From Pelargonium nanum (lineage: Eukaryota; Streptophyta; Magnoliopsida; Geraniales; Geraniaceae), in the NCBI GenBank assembly GCA_036897485.1, contig JAYMTF010000389.1:1-37584 (forward strand): DNA of 37,584 bases. The letters run 5' to 3'. The translations under genes and the position numbers were made by a program. The notes beneath the pieces were generated by a model. That model was not told the DNA's origin. It saw only the letters and a program-made list of their open reading frames with translations, and searched no databases. Shown piece after piece: positions 1-11,887 of this stretch (position 1 is the first letter of the stretch; every line of letters starts with the position of its first letter).

Positions 1-1122
1 TTACTTTTGGGCATGCTTCATTTGCTCTTCTTTTCTTCTTCGGACACATTTGGCAGGTCTATGAAGACATGTGTTTCTCATTGATACACAATGTTTGGCT
101 ATTTAAATAATAGGGATGCTATTATTGCAAAATGACAAAAAAAAAAAAACAAAGCAACAAATAAATAAGAGTTTCTCTAAGTCCCCACAAGAAATGAATT
201 AAAGAACACAATGGCACATGAGTCCAAAACCAAGAGTTGTTGGAGATTTTCTTATTTTTCATGGCATAAATATATAATACAATAATAATGAGACTCATAA
301 ATGTAGCTTGGTATTGAGAAAAATCACAAAATTCACTTCAACATTCAATTTCTTTAACACCACAACAACCTAAAAAAATCATTTAATACTCATAAACTAC
401 CCTATTAGTATATGGTCAATATTTATTATATAACTTTTACAATAGATCACAATTTGCCATAAACAAGAAATATGGAAAATGTCAAGTGGGACCTTTACTT
501 ACTAATTTAGGCAAATCTTACAGTGACTCAGTAAATTAAAGATATTGCAAAAAAATCTGGTGGACAAGATAGAAACCCAACTTGATGGCATTTACTATTT
601 TAATGATAGAGATATTATATTATATCGTAAATATATATAAAATATCAATCATAGCATTAATTGCAAAAATTCAATGGGAACATATTTAAATTAGATCTTC
701 ATAGATATTATGCGAGTTAATGAGTGAAGTAACAAACTCTATAAATTGACTCGTAATACACCAACGTTGTCTGAATGCACATTTTGACCTAACTTTCGTG
801 ATATTTAAGTAAAGATACACGTATTGTTGACAAATTTGAAATATTCAAGTACAATTTTCCAATCTTACGCCTAAATGACTCGATCCCTAAACCTTCGAGA
901 AGAAGATTTGCATTTGGATGATTAGGGCACAAAACCAATATGCTGAATTCAAGAGTTTAGTGTGAAAAGTTGAAGAATATGAACAACAAATTGGAAACAC
1001 AAACTATGGTTGAACCATTTATTAATTTTCACCAAGGATTCGAATTTTGATGCAGAACGAGAGATTCCAAGAGATGCCAAAATTGTGCATCCGAGAGTAA
1101 TATAAACAAAGAAGACCCGTTA
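1..1122. other. AT-rich intergenic DNA and 3' flank of the TauE/SafE gene
   Basis: No convincing coding exon was found on either strand. The part next to 1123 is the 3' untranslated region of the minus-strand gene that ends there. The rest is AT-rich with short A and T runs. A 64-aa plus-strand ORF at 1129-1323 just beyond overlaps the real last exon antisense and is not a gene. Confidence 0.6.
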
Positions 1123-4100
1123 CTAAGTTTGATACGTGCATATGTTTTCAAATCCCATGTACTCGTGGTTCTCGATCTTTTCTATCATGTTCACTATGCC
1201 AACTCCACCTGTTTCAAGCAACGCAAAAGAGATACCATAAGGCGACTCCAACATTTTTGTACCTTAAAAGATTCAATCTCGGGGAGGATCTTGATTCATA
1301 GAATGTGTGTATGTTCTAAATGATACGTACCTAGTGATATTGCACTGATGAAGATTGTGGCGGCCAGAATGAAAATGATCAACGATGCTCTTCCTAGTAT
1401 TGTGATCATTCGTCTAACCACATGTTGTCCTACAAAGGCCGCGATGGTGGCCACAGCAACGAAGTAAAGAGCTGCAAGATAAAACCCACGAGTCAAAACA
1501 TTACAACAGCAAAAGGGATTCAAAGAAGTAAGTTTCTTTGGCTATGTAACTTACCATAAGGAACCGGGAAACGTTTAAGAAGGTAGTATTCAACGACAGA
1601 CATGGACGAAGAAAATGTCATGGCAAAGGTAGCTGTGGCACTTGATACCTTGCAGAAAACAATCGTCAACGGGAATAATTACATATATGATTGCAAGAAA
1701 ACGCCTAGGATCATAATTCCATATGTTGTACTACGGTTGAATGTGAAGCACGATTTGTGTCCTTAACCACTGGTAAGATTAACTTCAACCCAAAAATTTA
1801 AGCTGATAGGTGAAGGGTCCAACTTGTATATCAAGTGACAACAGACTTCACATTTTTGGACAAAACCAGCTCTGAGACGTGTTAATTCCTTAACAACCAC
1901 CAAATTGCCATTGAAACCATTAAAAATGTACCTGAGGAGGGATTCCCATCTCTAGGAAAAGGGGACCCAAAATGAATCCTCCACCAAGACCGAGCAATCC
2001 ACCAACTACACCAGCCAAAACTCCTGTTGCGCAATATAGAACCAGCTGGTATGGTTGAAAATTTGTGCCTGCTTCGCCCTTGGATTTAATCACTCTGCGC
2101 CCTTTGTAGAGACTAACTGCCTCATATCCAGATACTCCAACGGCCACTGGTATCTGAGGAAAAATATAAGGAACTGTTATTAGAAACAAGCCGAAAGAAT
2201 GTTTTTTTTTTTCAACCAATAGGCTCCATTTTCTATACCATAAATCATGAAATTACCTGCAACAGGTTCAAAATCCAGTATGCTGCAGAACAAGTTGTTG
2301 TGTAATTCTGTGCTCGATGCAAACAAGTTGGCCATCAGTTCGGCCTCCCAATGAGTATAACAAAGGTCATTGAATAAGCATCTTAATTTAGATAAAACAT
2401 AGTGACTATAACATACCTTAGAAATCTCTAACCCGAGAATTATAATCCAGACTGCTGCAAGAAGTCCAAGCTCCTTCCAGTAGACATTCTCAAGAATAGT
2501 AACCTGGATAGTTTATAGAATCGTTCCTCAGATCCATAATCACATTAATAGAAATGGTGCGAGTAAGCTTACCTCTGTTACAAATTCTTTGCTTGCAGGA
2601 GGACTTCCGTTGGTTGGACCTCCAGGTAGAGGTCTGTATTCCACTTCCTCATTGCCGTTTCCTGATTAAAGAGCAAATTAGCCTATCAGAATGTTGACAC
2701 GGTCTCTAAGATTGAACAATTAAAGATCTCTCATATACATATTCAAACACTCATGGACTCACCGTTTGATGCCACTCGTCTAGCAGCTTCCTGGAGAAGT
2801 GGAAACAAGTGAGAAAAGCGATGGTAGGATGGATAAAATTGCATTAAAGAACAAATGAATCTAAAGACTGAACGAGCAAACCACCTTTTTCATTATGGTT
2901 TCTTTTTTCCATGTTTCAACTCCCTTCAAGAATGCTTTAGTTGATGTGCCTGCAGAATACGCCATGACCGATCAAGAAATATTTCTAGACATAAGAGATG
3001 GATCAAATTGCAATACAAAAGAAATTGTTACCCAAGAAAAGGATTATCAGCAAGATCGTGATCATCCAGTCAGCAAAAATCACATTGAAAGCAACTCCTA
3101 TACTGATCCCGAGCACCAACATTGGTTGGAATAGAAGAGCCAAGTCATAGTCGATAAGGGGCATGTCAAGTGTCGGATGCCTTAACTTAAGATTATAGTA
3201 AACTGTTGATCCAGCTGCACCCATGATCATACCTGATCAAACAAATACAAGCACATAAGTAACCTTCATGCGTCTCATCTCTCAATAGAAGACTATTCAC
3301 CAAATCACCAAACCCCTATCCGTACATCAAATTATGATTACCGACACCTTACTGCAATCAGAGCTTTGAACTTTCAAACAACAAAACCAACGTAATGGAA
3401 ATCAGCAATCCGATGAACTATATAAGATTACTTTCCTTGTCGATTAGTTCTAAAACTATTCAATAAAACGGAAATCATCATATAAGCTCTTACATTTCGA
3501 TATTGCAGTTGATGATTTTGCATCAAATCCAATAATCAGAGTAAGCATGGGAACAAAAATGCCACCACCACCAACTCCCCCCACACTTCCAAATGCAGCT
3601 CCAAAGAATCCAATTATAGACCCCACCACAATTTTCCAGCCAAATTTCATAGCCTGTGAGTGATCACATATCAGTTTACCAAACCACAATTATAAACACT
3701 ACACTAGCCAATATTTACATAATCAATAGCTTGAACTCTAAAACCACTACTAATACTCAGATCAGGTTGTGAACCCAAAAAACAAACAACACATAAACTT
3801 CAATTAACCTAGCAGTAAAGGTTAGTTGAGTAAAGATTCAGATTCTATAAGCTCCAAAATCACTGGGAAAAACACTTTCTCAGCCGCCAAACAGAATTGC
3901 TGCAAAACAATAATTAAAATCAGACTTACAGGCCATGTGTGGGTGTAACCCAGATGATCACTTTGCCACAAGAAGTTGAAAACCCTTGTCACCACATCAG
4001 AATGGTCATCAACCTCTTGAGCTCCAGTACTGTCACCAGAAGGTTTTACCAGCAAACCCTCTTGCGCAGACTCAATAACAGAAGCCACAGCACAAATCAA

Positions 4101-4157
4101 AACCAAAACACTCGCTGATAATCTCAGAGCCCACCATATTGAGCCAACCCCAGCCAT
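1123..4157 (-). CDS. TauE/SafE family membrane protein (sulfite exporter-like), 12 exons, 483 aa
   Basis: A plant member of the TauE/SafE family of multi-pass membrane proteins. Bacterial relatives are linked to export of sulfonates or sulfite; the plant substrate is not established by this sequence. Coding exons in order: 3930-4157, 3494-3653, 3032-3232, 2885-2949, 2763-2790, 2573-2661, 2417-2503, 2257-2307, 1932-2153, 1555-1648, 1331-1471, 1123-1208. They sum to 1452 nt, or 483 codons plus TAG, and all introns are GT-AG. The N-terminus (about residues 8-30) is a hydrophobic signal peptide or anchor. Two glycine-rich family signatures are visible: [14 protein letters not shown] in exon 2 and [14 protein letters not shown] at about residues 354-367. 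A charged loop (exons 4-6, with KKET and NGNEEVEY) separates the two halves of the fold. The length matches plant homologues of about 460-480 aa. The start is the first ATG before the signal-like segment. Confidence 0.93.
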
Positions 4158-4560
4158 TCAATTTCAAGTGGACCCTCAAAACCTCAGCAAACACACAATA
4201 TTATGTATAAAAATTCAAACTTTGAGCCAAAACTCAATTTTCTCACACACCCACTTGCTCTCAGTCTTCAAGAACGCTACTTTTCTCACTTACAGAGAAA
4301 ACCCAATGCTGTGCATGAGCTGAATCAGTGAATTCAGTGAACAAAAGAGACCAAACGTTTTGAACCAATTAAGTTGACAGAAATGGACCCAGAACCAGAA
4401 TCAAGAACCAGAGCTGAGCTGAGCTGAGGTAGTAGCAACAATGGCTGCTCAGTCCAAACCCAACCCTTGTGAAGACACCCAGTCCCACCCTTTGTCTCTC
4501 TCTCTCAATCTCTATGGGTTGATTGTCACACCCATTTGTCTTGTGTTCTTATAGTAGTAA
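4158..4560 (-). promoter_or_regulatory. 5' leader and probable core promoter of the TauE/SafE gene
   Basis: The sequence upstream of the start codon carries a CT-rich tract near 4495-4512 on the plus strand (GA-rich on the coding strand), common in plant 5' leaders. On the minus strand a CTATAAGAA stretch around 4546-4556 is a weak TATA-like candidate. The transcription start itself cannot be seen. Confidence 0.35.
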
Positions 4561-6399
4561 AATTAGAATTATTTTCATTTTCAATATGCTTTATTTTTAC
4601 TCAATTTAAAATATGACAAATAGTTTCGGGAAATTAATAGGGCTTGATGTGAATTGGAAATGTTAATATTGGTCTCTTAATTAATTATTTTGTTTTGATG
4701 TTTTCTTAAATTTGATTTTTTTTAATTTTGTCTCAAATTATTTATATTACTTTAACTTGGTTCGCTAACTTTATTATTTTGTTTTAAATTTTAACTAATG
4801 CACTTTATTTTCTCTAAAATAGCAAATGAACTTTCCTATTATTTTTAAATAATTAAGTGTCATGTGAATTATAATTAGTTTAATATATTATTTTTTAATA
4901 TTATTAACTGTCGCATAAATATTTTTAACGATATAGTTAACGAATGTCGATTGTAAGAACTAATTTGAGTCTAGTTATATAAGTTTAGTGATATTTTAAA
5001 AATAAATATATTTTAAAACTATATTGCAATAAATATAAAGTTTATTGACAAAATTGTATTTTTTTTTTCTTTTTGTTTACTTTTCATTTAGTTAGAAAAT
5101 AAGGAAAAAAAAAGTTAACATTTCTTTTTCAGAAAATAAATATTGGGCACAACAACTTCTGATTTGGAACCATTGATGGTGAAATACTTCCAAACAATTT
5201 CACCAATCCATTGTTTAGTCAAATCAATTTTTTCAAAAGATATGGATCACGTGTTTTCAATTTTTCAACTACTTGTGAAACTCCAATAGTACAAAACTTC
5301 ATGAATTAGTAATTTCATAAACAAAGAAGGGCCCAAAAAAATTTATTTCTATATACAATCATAGTTATAGTTCGCAATTTAATAATGAGTGTCGTGTTTA
5401 TAGAATGCTAAATATTGATTATGTGTTATATTACATCAAAACGACATATTTAACAATTACATTTTTCATGTTTAATATCAAGCGTAAACACGATACAATT
5501 ATGAATATAAACATAACACATTTATGATTCTCGATTGTCAAATCTACCTTTGTGCACTTATTTGTATATTTAGCAGATGCACCCCGAGTCTCCATTTCAA
5601 CTTTTCGCCCTCCTAAAATTTCGGAATCCCGCTTCGAGTTACGTGAGTTGAGACCCGAATTGGCATCTTTGCTCCTGTTTTTACTTTGAATGGTAAAATA
5701 TTAGTAAAATTAAAAGAGGCCGTACATCCAAAAGTACTCTCTTACTCCTGATTATGATAAACTAATCTGTAGATGTCCCCAAAAAAAACATAAGCTTGCT
5801 TGATCATTTGACCAATAATACTTTACACTATCTTGCAAGTTTAACCAAAGCTATGGAATGTTCAAAAATGGCAGCTTCATGACCTTGAATTCTTCAAACC
5901 ACCCCATCAATATCCTCAATTGATACCTGGCTAAAAAACACAGGATAGAGATGGCTTGTAAATTGTAATGAATGATCATTATGAGTTTTTGGTGGCATGA
6001 AACAAAACTGCACAAGTAAGCAAACAAAAATGACCATTTCTTTATTCAGAGCAGTTGAGCAATCTATGTATATATATAAACTGGTTTTTAAGGTTCTCCA
6101 GTCAGCAAACCAACTAATCTGCACATATTATAATCAAAATCACAGAGACTAATCACTTGGTTACGTCGGCATAATGATCCCATCAGCATCACTGATCATG
6201 CCGTAACCTTTAATTAATCAAAACCTAAAAAACTGGGATTGACTGCATGATTGAGTCTCTACACTCAATGATATACAAATGATATTAATTCTTGGACAAG
6301 AGTCTCAACTTGCAGCATTATTGGGTTGAGGAAATAGAAGCAATGTGTTACTATATTCTGTATACTTGTCTTTTTCAGGCTGTGTATTATTTGGAGTGT
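4561..6399. other. AT-rich intergenic stretch, no gene seen
   Basis: Very AT-rich DNA with poly(T) and poly(A) runs and no ORF that looks coding. A 76-aa minus-strand ORF at 5894-6124 has no recognisable features. The last few hundred bases may be the 3' end of a minus-strand transcript whose possible exon begins at 6602. Confidence 0.5.
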
Positions 6400-6602
6400 G
6401 AATAAAAAATATATGCCCACATGTTATATGATGAATGCATCATTGTAAGCTAACCTTTCTCAGAATATATGATTCAGATTCAAGGAATAGGACCTATGTG
6501 GTGCTGCTGATAGGTTGACTTGCAGTTGGAGAAGCAATTATTGGCCGGACCGTGGTCCTGGAAATGGGAGGGAAGCTGCAGTTTCTGTCCTCTTAACTAT
6601 AT
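6400..6602 (-). other. Possible distal (untranslated or C-terminal) exon, minus strand
   Basis: On the minus strand a good acceptor (T-rich tract then TTGCAG, with AG at 6604-6603) precedes sequence open for 21 codons (DIVKRTETAASLPFPGPRSG if preceded by one G) up to a TAA at 6538-6540. It is less AT-rich than its surroundings. It could be a downstream exon of the gene at 10506-11839, whose second exon has a matching phase-1 donor after 10379. That would imply an intron of about 3.8 kb located after the stop codon. The 5' border is supported only by the splice signal, and the distal end is a guess. Confidence 0.25.
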
Positions 6603-9600
6603 CTGCAATGCAAAAAATGCAGAAGAATCTGTCAGTTTATGACTTGATGCAATCATATATTCTGAATTTTCATAATACATGAGTTACTCTAGAGAAATGC
6701 TCAGAAGAAAATCATAATACATTCTACATTTGTAAGTAACATGAAGTAGTGACTTTGCAAGTTCTCATCCCTAAAAAGATTATGCTCCACTCTTTTTGGA
6801 TGATAAGGTCCTGAGAGACCGCAGTTAATCTGACATAATTTAACTAGACTAGACTAGGATAAGGAGGTTTAGATAAGCAGGTCTGCTTATAAAGGTAATC
6901 TGATGGATCATTTCATCAGCTTATTAAGCTCACCATAAGATCAGGACTTAAGACAAAATGAACTATGGAAGTACATGGCAAGTATCTAATCCAATTGAAT
7001 GGATCATATAGGGATAATGATTTATTCTATCTATATTGATAAACATCACATCTCATCGTGACTTGTTGAATTCTTGAGATTTCTATAGCTCAATCCTCGT
7101 AGGGCACAATACCCTTCATCGGTTGTGACATTAGAAGCAATGGGGATGTCAAAACAGGAGAGCACTCGTTTGAGGTGTGGACTTCCTACTTGGATGTTTT
7201 CAACAGTTGTTTGATTTGAACTTAGCTACCTATCATTTACTGTCGTCAAGATACTGGTTACGCTAAAGGTGCGTCCTCCCAATCCCCTCATATTAGAGAA
7301 ATGTCCTCTAGTGTTCTACGAGTAACACCCACATCAGACATTTAACGAATTGCCTCACTACGTTTTGGACTCAGCTCACATATCCCCCAACCCTTAAAAT
7401 ATACGACCCTAAAAAATAGTTATATACTTATATCAAGGTGTCAAACTATGAAACTCTTGAGAAAATCATGAATAACTAAGGCCAAATTTTGTCCTTACTC
7501 AACAGTTCAAACTCGCTTCTGCCTTTACACTAGCGACGCGAGCCAACCTGCATACAGGAAAACCCTTCCACGCCTCCATCCAACTTTAAAGAGGCATATC
7601 CCGTAGAAACAGCCTACCCAAGATTGTCCCTTAACACATAAGTCCTGACACAAGGTTAGGATTCTGGCTCTTGTAAGCGGTATCTCCTCAGGTCCCCCGA
7701 AAGGAGGCCTTGTCCCTCCACCTAAGCTGCACAATCCAAGGACCCAACACCAACTACTAATCTTGAGTCACCCTACAGATGTGCACAAGTCATAAAACAG
7801 CTAAAAGCTGAAGGAGTTGAAAACAAGACTGGTAGATGAGCATAACGGCCTAGACATTTCCAAGTTGTAAAGGCCATGCACATGCTTACCTTCCTCTGGT
7901 CCACAAAACACATTTAGCTGTAAGAGCAATGCAGACAAACTAAAAGCAAACACCATTGATTCGGATGGATCTTCACGTGTCTCGGTATGCATCTTCCTTT
8001 TTACATCAAAATTTTCTAAATCTATCTTTCCCCATCATTTTCACAGACTTCAGGTATGGCCAATTTTTGGCACGCCAACAGTCGTGAATGTGATTCACGT
8101 TCTACTCTTCTCCGCATATCACAAATTGTCCACCTTACCTGTTCTCATTTGCAAACACAAACAAACAGATTAGATAACAGAGTGACATCAGGTTCTTTAA
8201 TGCCATTAACTGCAGCTAGACATGTTAATTCTACACTTCAATGCATGCACGATACTAACCTTCCACTTTCAGGACTGGAAATAAAATCATATTTGCACAT
8301 GCAAACATGGAAAATCAGAGACATGAGACAGCTAATAATTGTATCATACAGATATATATAACTTATGGAATAAATATGCCAACAGATAAGTCTCATCTTT
8401 AGAACTCACGGATACATAAAGAACCATTATAACCAATTACAGAAACTTGAAAATCTGAGTTCACAGCAGAGACAAGAATGCAACTTCTCCAACCCTAATC
8501 AGACCATGGTTCAATCTAAAGTTCTCTTGGTACACTGCTGGAGCCACAAGCTAGGCCAATTTTAGCTATGTCCTTTTTGCCTTTGTCAATAGAAAAATCA
8601 CTAATGAGGGGACCATACGGTGTGATCTATTGAACACATCTGTCACTCAGACACATTTTTTCAATTGAAGAATGAATGCAGACTGTTTTCTGCACTACAT
8701 CCTTAGCACCTAACATGTTATTTTCTGACATTATGTTCAATAAGCAATCACCTCACCTTGACACAAAATAATTGCATTAAAAAAAATCATCCAATTCTGA
8801 ATCATTGTCTAAAATATGGCAAATTATTATGGTATGCGACTGTTTAAAAACTAAAATTAGGACACTGATGGATCATTCAGACTTCCTAGTGCAATAAGAA
8901 GGTGCCCATTGACTAGTACAGTTCCACGGATGGTTAATTGCAGTTTAAAATTAAAACTAAGACACCTGATGAATCATTTGAACTTAATGCAATGAGTGCC
9001 CATTGACTAGTACAGTAGTGTTTCTGAAATAAAATAAAAGCACATGCCAACTCATTGTGGACTCTTCATGCAATGAAATGCAATTAGGGATATACAGTCA
9101 TGAAACATGCCATTCATGAATATTTCTTCATAACAAGGGGAATACAGCTCACCTTGTTGAGATGGAAATGCACCACTCAAAACATATTCAAGCTAAGTAC
9201 TCATAAAATAATGTATTTCTAACATGATAGCATGTATGCACATGACAGTTTAGGCAAAGGGTACACCAGAACACAAAATTTTCGCCAAAGATTTTCACAA
9301 GAAGTTAGTACTATATTACTCAGCTACACAACCAGGGTAAAATGAACCACCACAAAGCACTGAGAATCATGGGTCCAGGACACATCACCCCAAGAAGAAG
9401 AAAGAATAAAAGGGCTCCATTTCACAATAGTCTGGGATTATAAATGCTTGGACAATCCATAACCTGGAATTCATTTTTTTTTTTTTCATCATTGAAATGT
9501 GCCATCAGATGCCACCAGCATCTGCAACCCTACAAACCCACACAAATGGGAATGTCCATTGTATAAAGGTTAGTTAACTTATTAAAGCACCACCTATAAA

Positions 9601-10378
9601 GACTAGGACATCCTCTATTGAATAATAAACCCCAATAAAGAAGCAGCGTTTGCTGAAGCCATTTACCAAGGATGCCTCCCATTTCTTAGCAGTCAAAAGA
9701 AGAAGAAGAAGAAAAAAACAGGTAACTTGACAATGCTTACAGAATCCATAAGTCAATTATGTTCTATAGACTAGAAGCTAGTGATTCTTTAGGACTATGC
9801 TCTCACATATGTATTAGAGCAGAATTTCAAGATGGACTATGACTCAAAACCCAGAGTCTAGTGAAGAAGTATAAGTGTAAGACAAACAAAAAAAATAGCA
9901 GGTCACCCATGACCCATCAACAATCCCCTTGATAGGGCATCTTGGCTAATTTGAAACAAATTGGATTCTCATGATTGCTAAATACTTGGAGATGTAATAA
10001 TCAAAACATATCTCATGGCTTTCACTACTCCAGTTAATCCATCTTTCTTATATTATTTTAAATAAAGCCTGCTTACTAGGAACCAATTGCAGTACAACCA
10101 ACATCTAGGCCCATTTATTACTCCAAGGAAAATTGAGATCACTAAAGCACATAACAAAATGCTAAATTGCAAGCATTTAAACCACACATAAAATATAGCA
10201 CCAGTTTGCAAACAAGAGTATCAAAATCAAACTCATACTTCAGAAGACTAAATAATCCTTATGCTAACAATCTTTCCCATCACAGCAGTCAATAGCCTTC
10301 ACCAACATACACCCATCCCTCACCCCAAACGCTCCAACAACAAAACAAACAAAAATAGAAATTCTGAATATATCTCAC
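6603..10378. other. Intergenic DNA or very long intron, no supported gene
   Basis: No coding exon with protein-like composition was found. The part at about 7080-7760 is noticeably richer in G and C than its surroundings and may be an old mobile element, but no diagnostic motif was recognised. The 101-aa plus-strand ORF at 8056-8361 and the 63-69-aa ORFs in this area show no recognisable domain. A diverged direct repeat lies at 8842-9016, and a short GAA-rich microsatellite is near 9697-9715. Confidence 0.5.
8842..9016. repeat. Two diverged direct repeat units, spaced about 95-100 bp
   Basis: Unit 1 (8842-8922) and unit 2 (8943-9016) share the order GTTTAAAA, A-rich, GACAC, TGATG-ATCATT, AACTT or ACTTC, TGCAAT, and end with the identical stretch GTGCCCATTGACTAGTACAG. 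Small indels and substitutions separate them, so the duplication is not recent. About 20 bp of non-repeated sequence lies between the units. Confidence 0.75.
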
Positions 10379-10478
10379 CATCTTCATCTTTATCCACCTC
10401 CTCGTTAATAGTCAAATGAATGTAATAAAATTTAGTGAAGATCAAACAACCCCTGAACGACTTCATGCCCGCATCTGC

Positions 10479-10547
10479 ATGAAACCACCAATCTGTTCCA
10501 TTCCATTATGCAGCCATGAAACCACCAATCTGTTTAATTCCATTAGC
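10479..10547. repeat. 37-bp tandem duplication spanning the stop codon of the uncharacterised gene
   Basis: Copy 1 is 10479-10515 and copy 2 begins at 10516. About 30 bases align with two mismatches, starting ATGAAACCACCAATCTGTT in both. On the coding (minus) strand the duplication lies at the 3' end of the second exon, and the TAA at 10506-10508 sits within copy 1. Because 37 is not a multiple of three, the event shifted the downstream frame and set the present C-terminus. Confidence 0.85.
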
Positions 10548-11839
10548 AAAACAGGACTTCCAATTTTCCTGAGCATAAACCTTCCCTATATCCTTATAAT
10601 ACAAGGAATTCGCAGCATAATCCTTTCTATTTCTCTGAAAGACCCTAATCTCCTCCAAGATAAAACGACCCTTATTTGGACCCTTTGACAAGCATTTCAA
10701 CATCTTTGTGTCCATGCATAGCATCCATCTCTCGAGTCTCAAATCAGTCTCGGCATCATGGAATCTTGAAGAAGAAAAAAAGGCATCAATTTGATGGCAT
10801 TACTCATTAGTATTAACTATCCAATCCTCTGATACCTAACTATTCTACTGATGGGAACCGGAGAATGGATCCTAGCCAGACTTTCATTTCCTACACATTG
10901 GAACTCTAATTATCACATTTTTTTGCATGAATCCTGAACACTAGAGGTGAGGAAGTGTTAGAGAATTCTCTGGTGACATTCTATTTCTACCATATCAAAA
11001 AGTAATAACATTATAATAATATTCTGCACAAAGCAAATAAGCAACAAGTAATAGCCCACAATTTCTATTCTACATCACATCATTGTTTTGAATGAACTCA
11101 GAAACTCATAGCTATAAGTCAGAATAAATATTATGCATTCACTCATCAGTAAAACAGACAGAACAAATAATATATTCAGAGATTTATTGATAATTCAGAA
11201 AGTTGTGTACAACACTGATCAAACACACTAACACCATTCTACCTACAGCAATAAAGTTCAAAATTTTAAACAAAACCCTAAATCAATAAGCCAAATTAAC
11301 AAACACTAAACAACAATGCATAGCTATCCGAAAGTTTCAAGGGTTTACACATAACCTTCAGCCAAAATTGGTCTCTCACCTTCTCTCTCGTCCTCATCTT
11401 CCCCACCACCTCGACCTCTCTCTTTGATCCCCAATCCCCGCAGCCCATCAATGCAAGCCTCTTCTCCCCCCTTACCGCCCGCCTCATCCACCACCTTATC
11501 GGTCGCGTCTCCCACATCAGGCGCCACCACGTCACCGGCACCTACCTCCGGCACGCCGCCGCCCTTCTTGGCCGCGCAGGGACCGGGATCGTCGTGCTCG
11601 GGAGCGAGACCTACAACAACATCGCTCCGATCCTTGGCGTCGGTCCAGGGGTCGCTGATGCAGTCGCCTCCGTCGTACTCGTCTTCGGCGGAGAAGATTG
11701 AGGTGGCGCGTGATTTCACGGCGGTGGCGGCTTTGAGGAAGGCTTCTCTGATGGAATCGGGTGGCAGCGCGCAATCCTCGAGACCGGCGTCTTCGAGGCG
11801 CGGCGGGATGATCTTGTCCAGTTCGGTTATGGCTTCCAT
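10506..11839 (-). CDS. Uncharacterised plant protein, one exon (164 aa) or two exons (249 aa)
   Basis: The start at 11839 opens a coding-quality ORF beginning MEAITELDKIIPPRLEDAGL. I recognise this as a conserved plant hypothetical N-terminus without an assigned function. The first 60 residues are well structured in composition; residues 60-155 are low-complexity, rich in G, A, D and E. Read without splicing, the ORF ends GYV-stop at 11345 (164 aa). A donor at 11348 (TATGT|GTAAAC) and a strong pyrimidine-rich acceptor before 10764 join exon 1 (11349-11839) to exon 2 (10506-10764) in frame. This gives 750 nt and 249 aa, adding a basic, tyrosine-rich region (FHDAETDLRLERW, then GRFILEEIRVFQRN) that looks like real protein. 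The splice keeps the valine codon. I favour the two-exon form, with intron retention giving the short form. No function is proposed. Confidence 0.6.
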
Positions 11840-11887
11840 GGAGACAGAATCGAAAACCCTAATTTTCAGATGGGTTTCAGTGCCCTA

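Noticed and set aside
1129-1323. 64-aa plus-strand ORF at the 3' end of the TauE/SafE gene
   Set aside because: It is antisense to the real last exon (1123-1208), which carries the expected C-terminus with [20 protein letters not shown].
7525-7734. 69-aa minus-strand ORF rich in glycine and tryptophan
   Set aside because: No splice context, no domain, and no conserved neighbours. It is more likely part of a decayed, GC-richer repeat.
8056-8361. 101-aa plus-strand ORF
   Set aside because: The composition is not protein-like, no promoter or splice signals fit, and no family was recognised.
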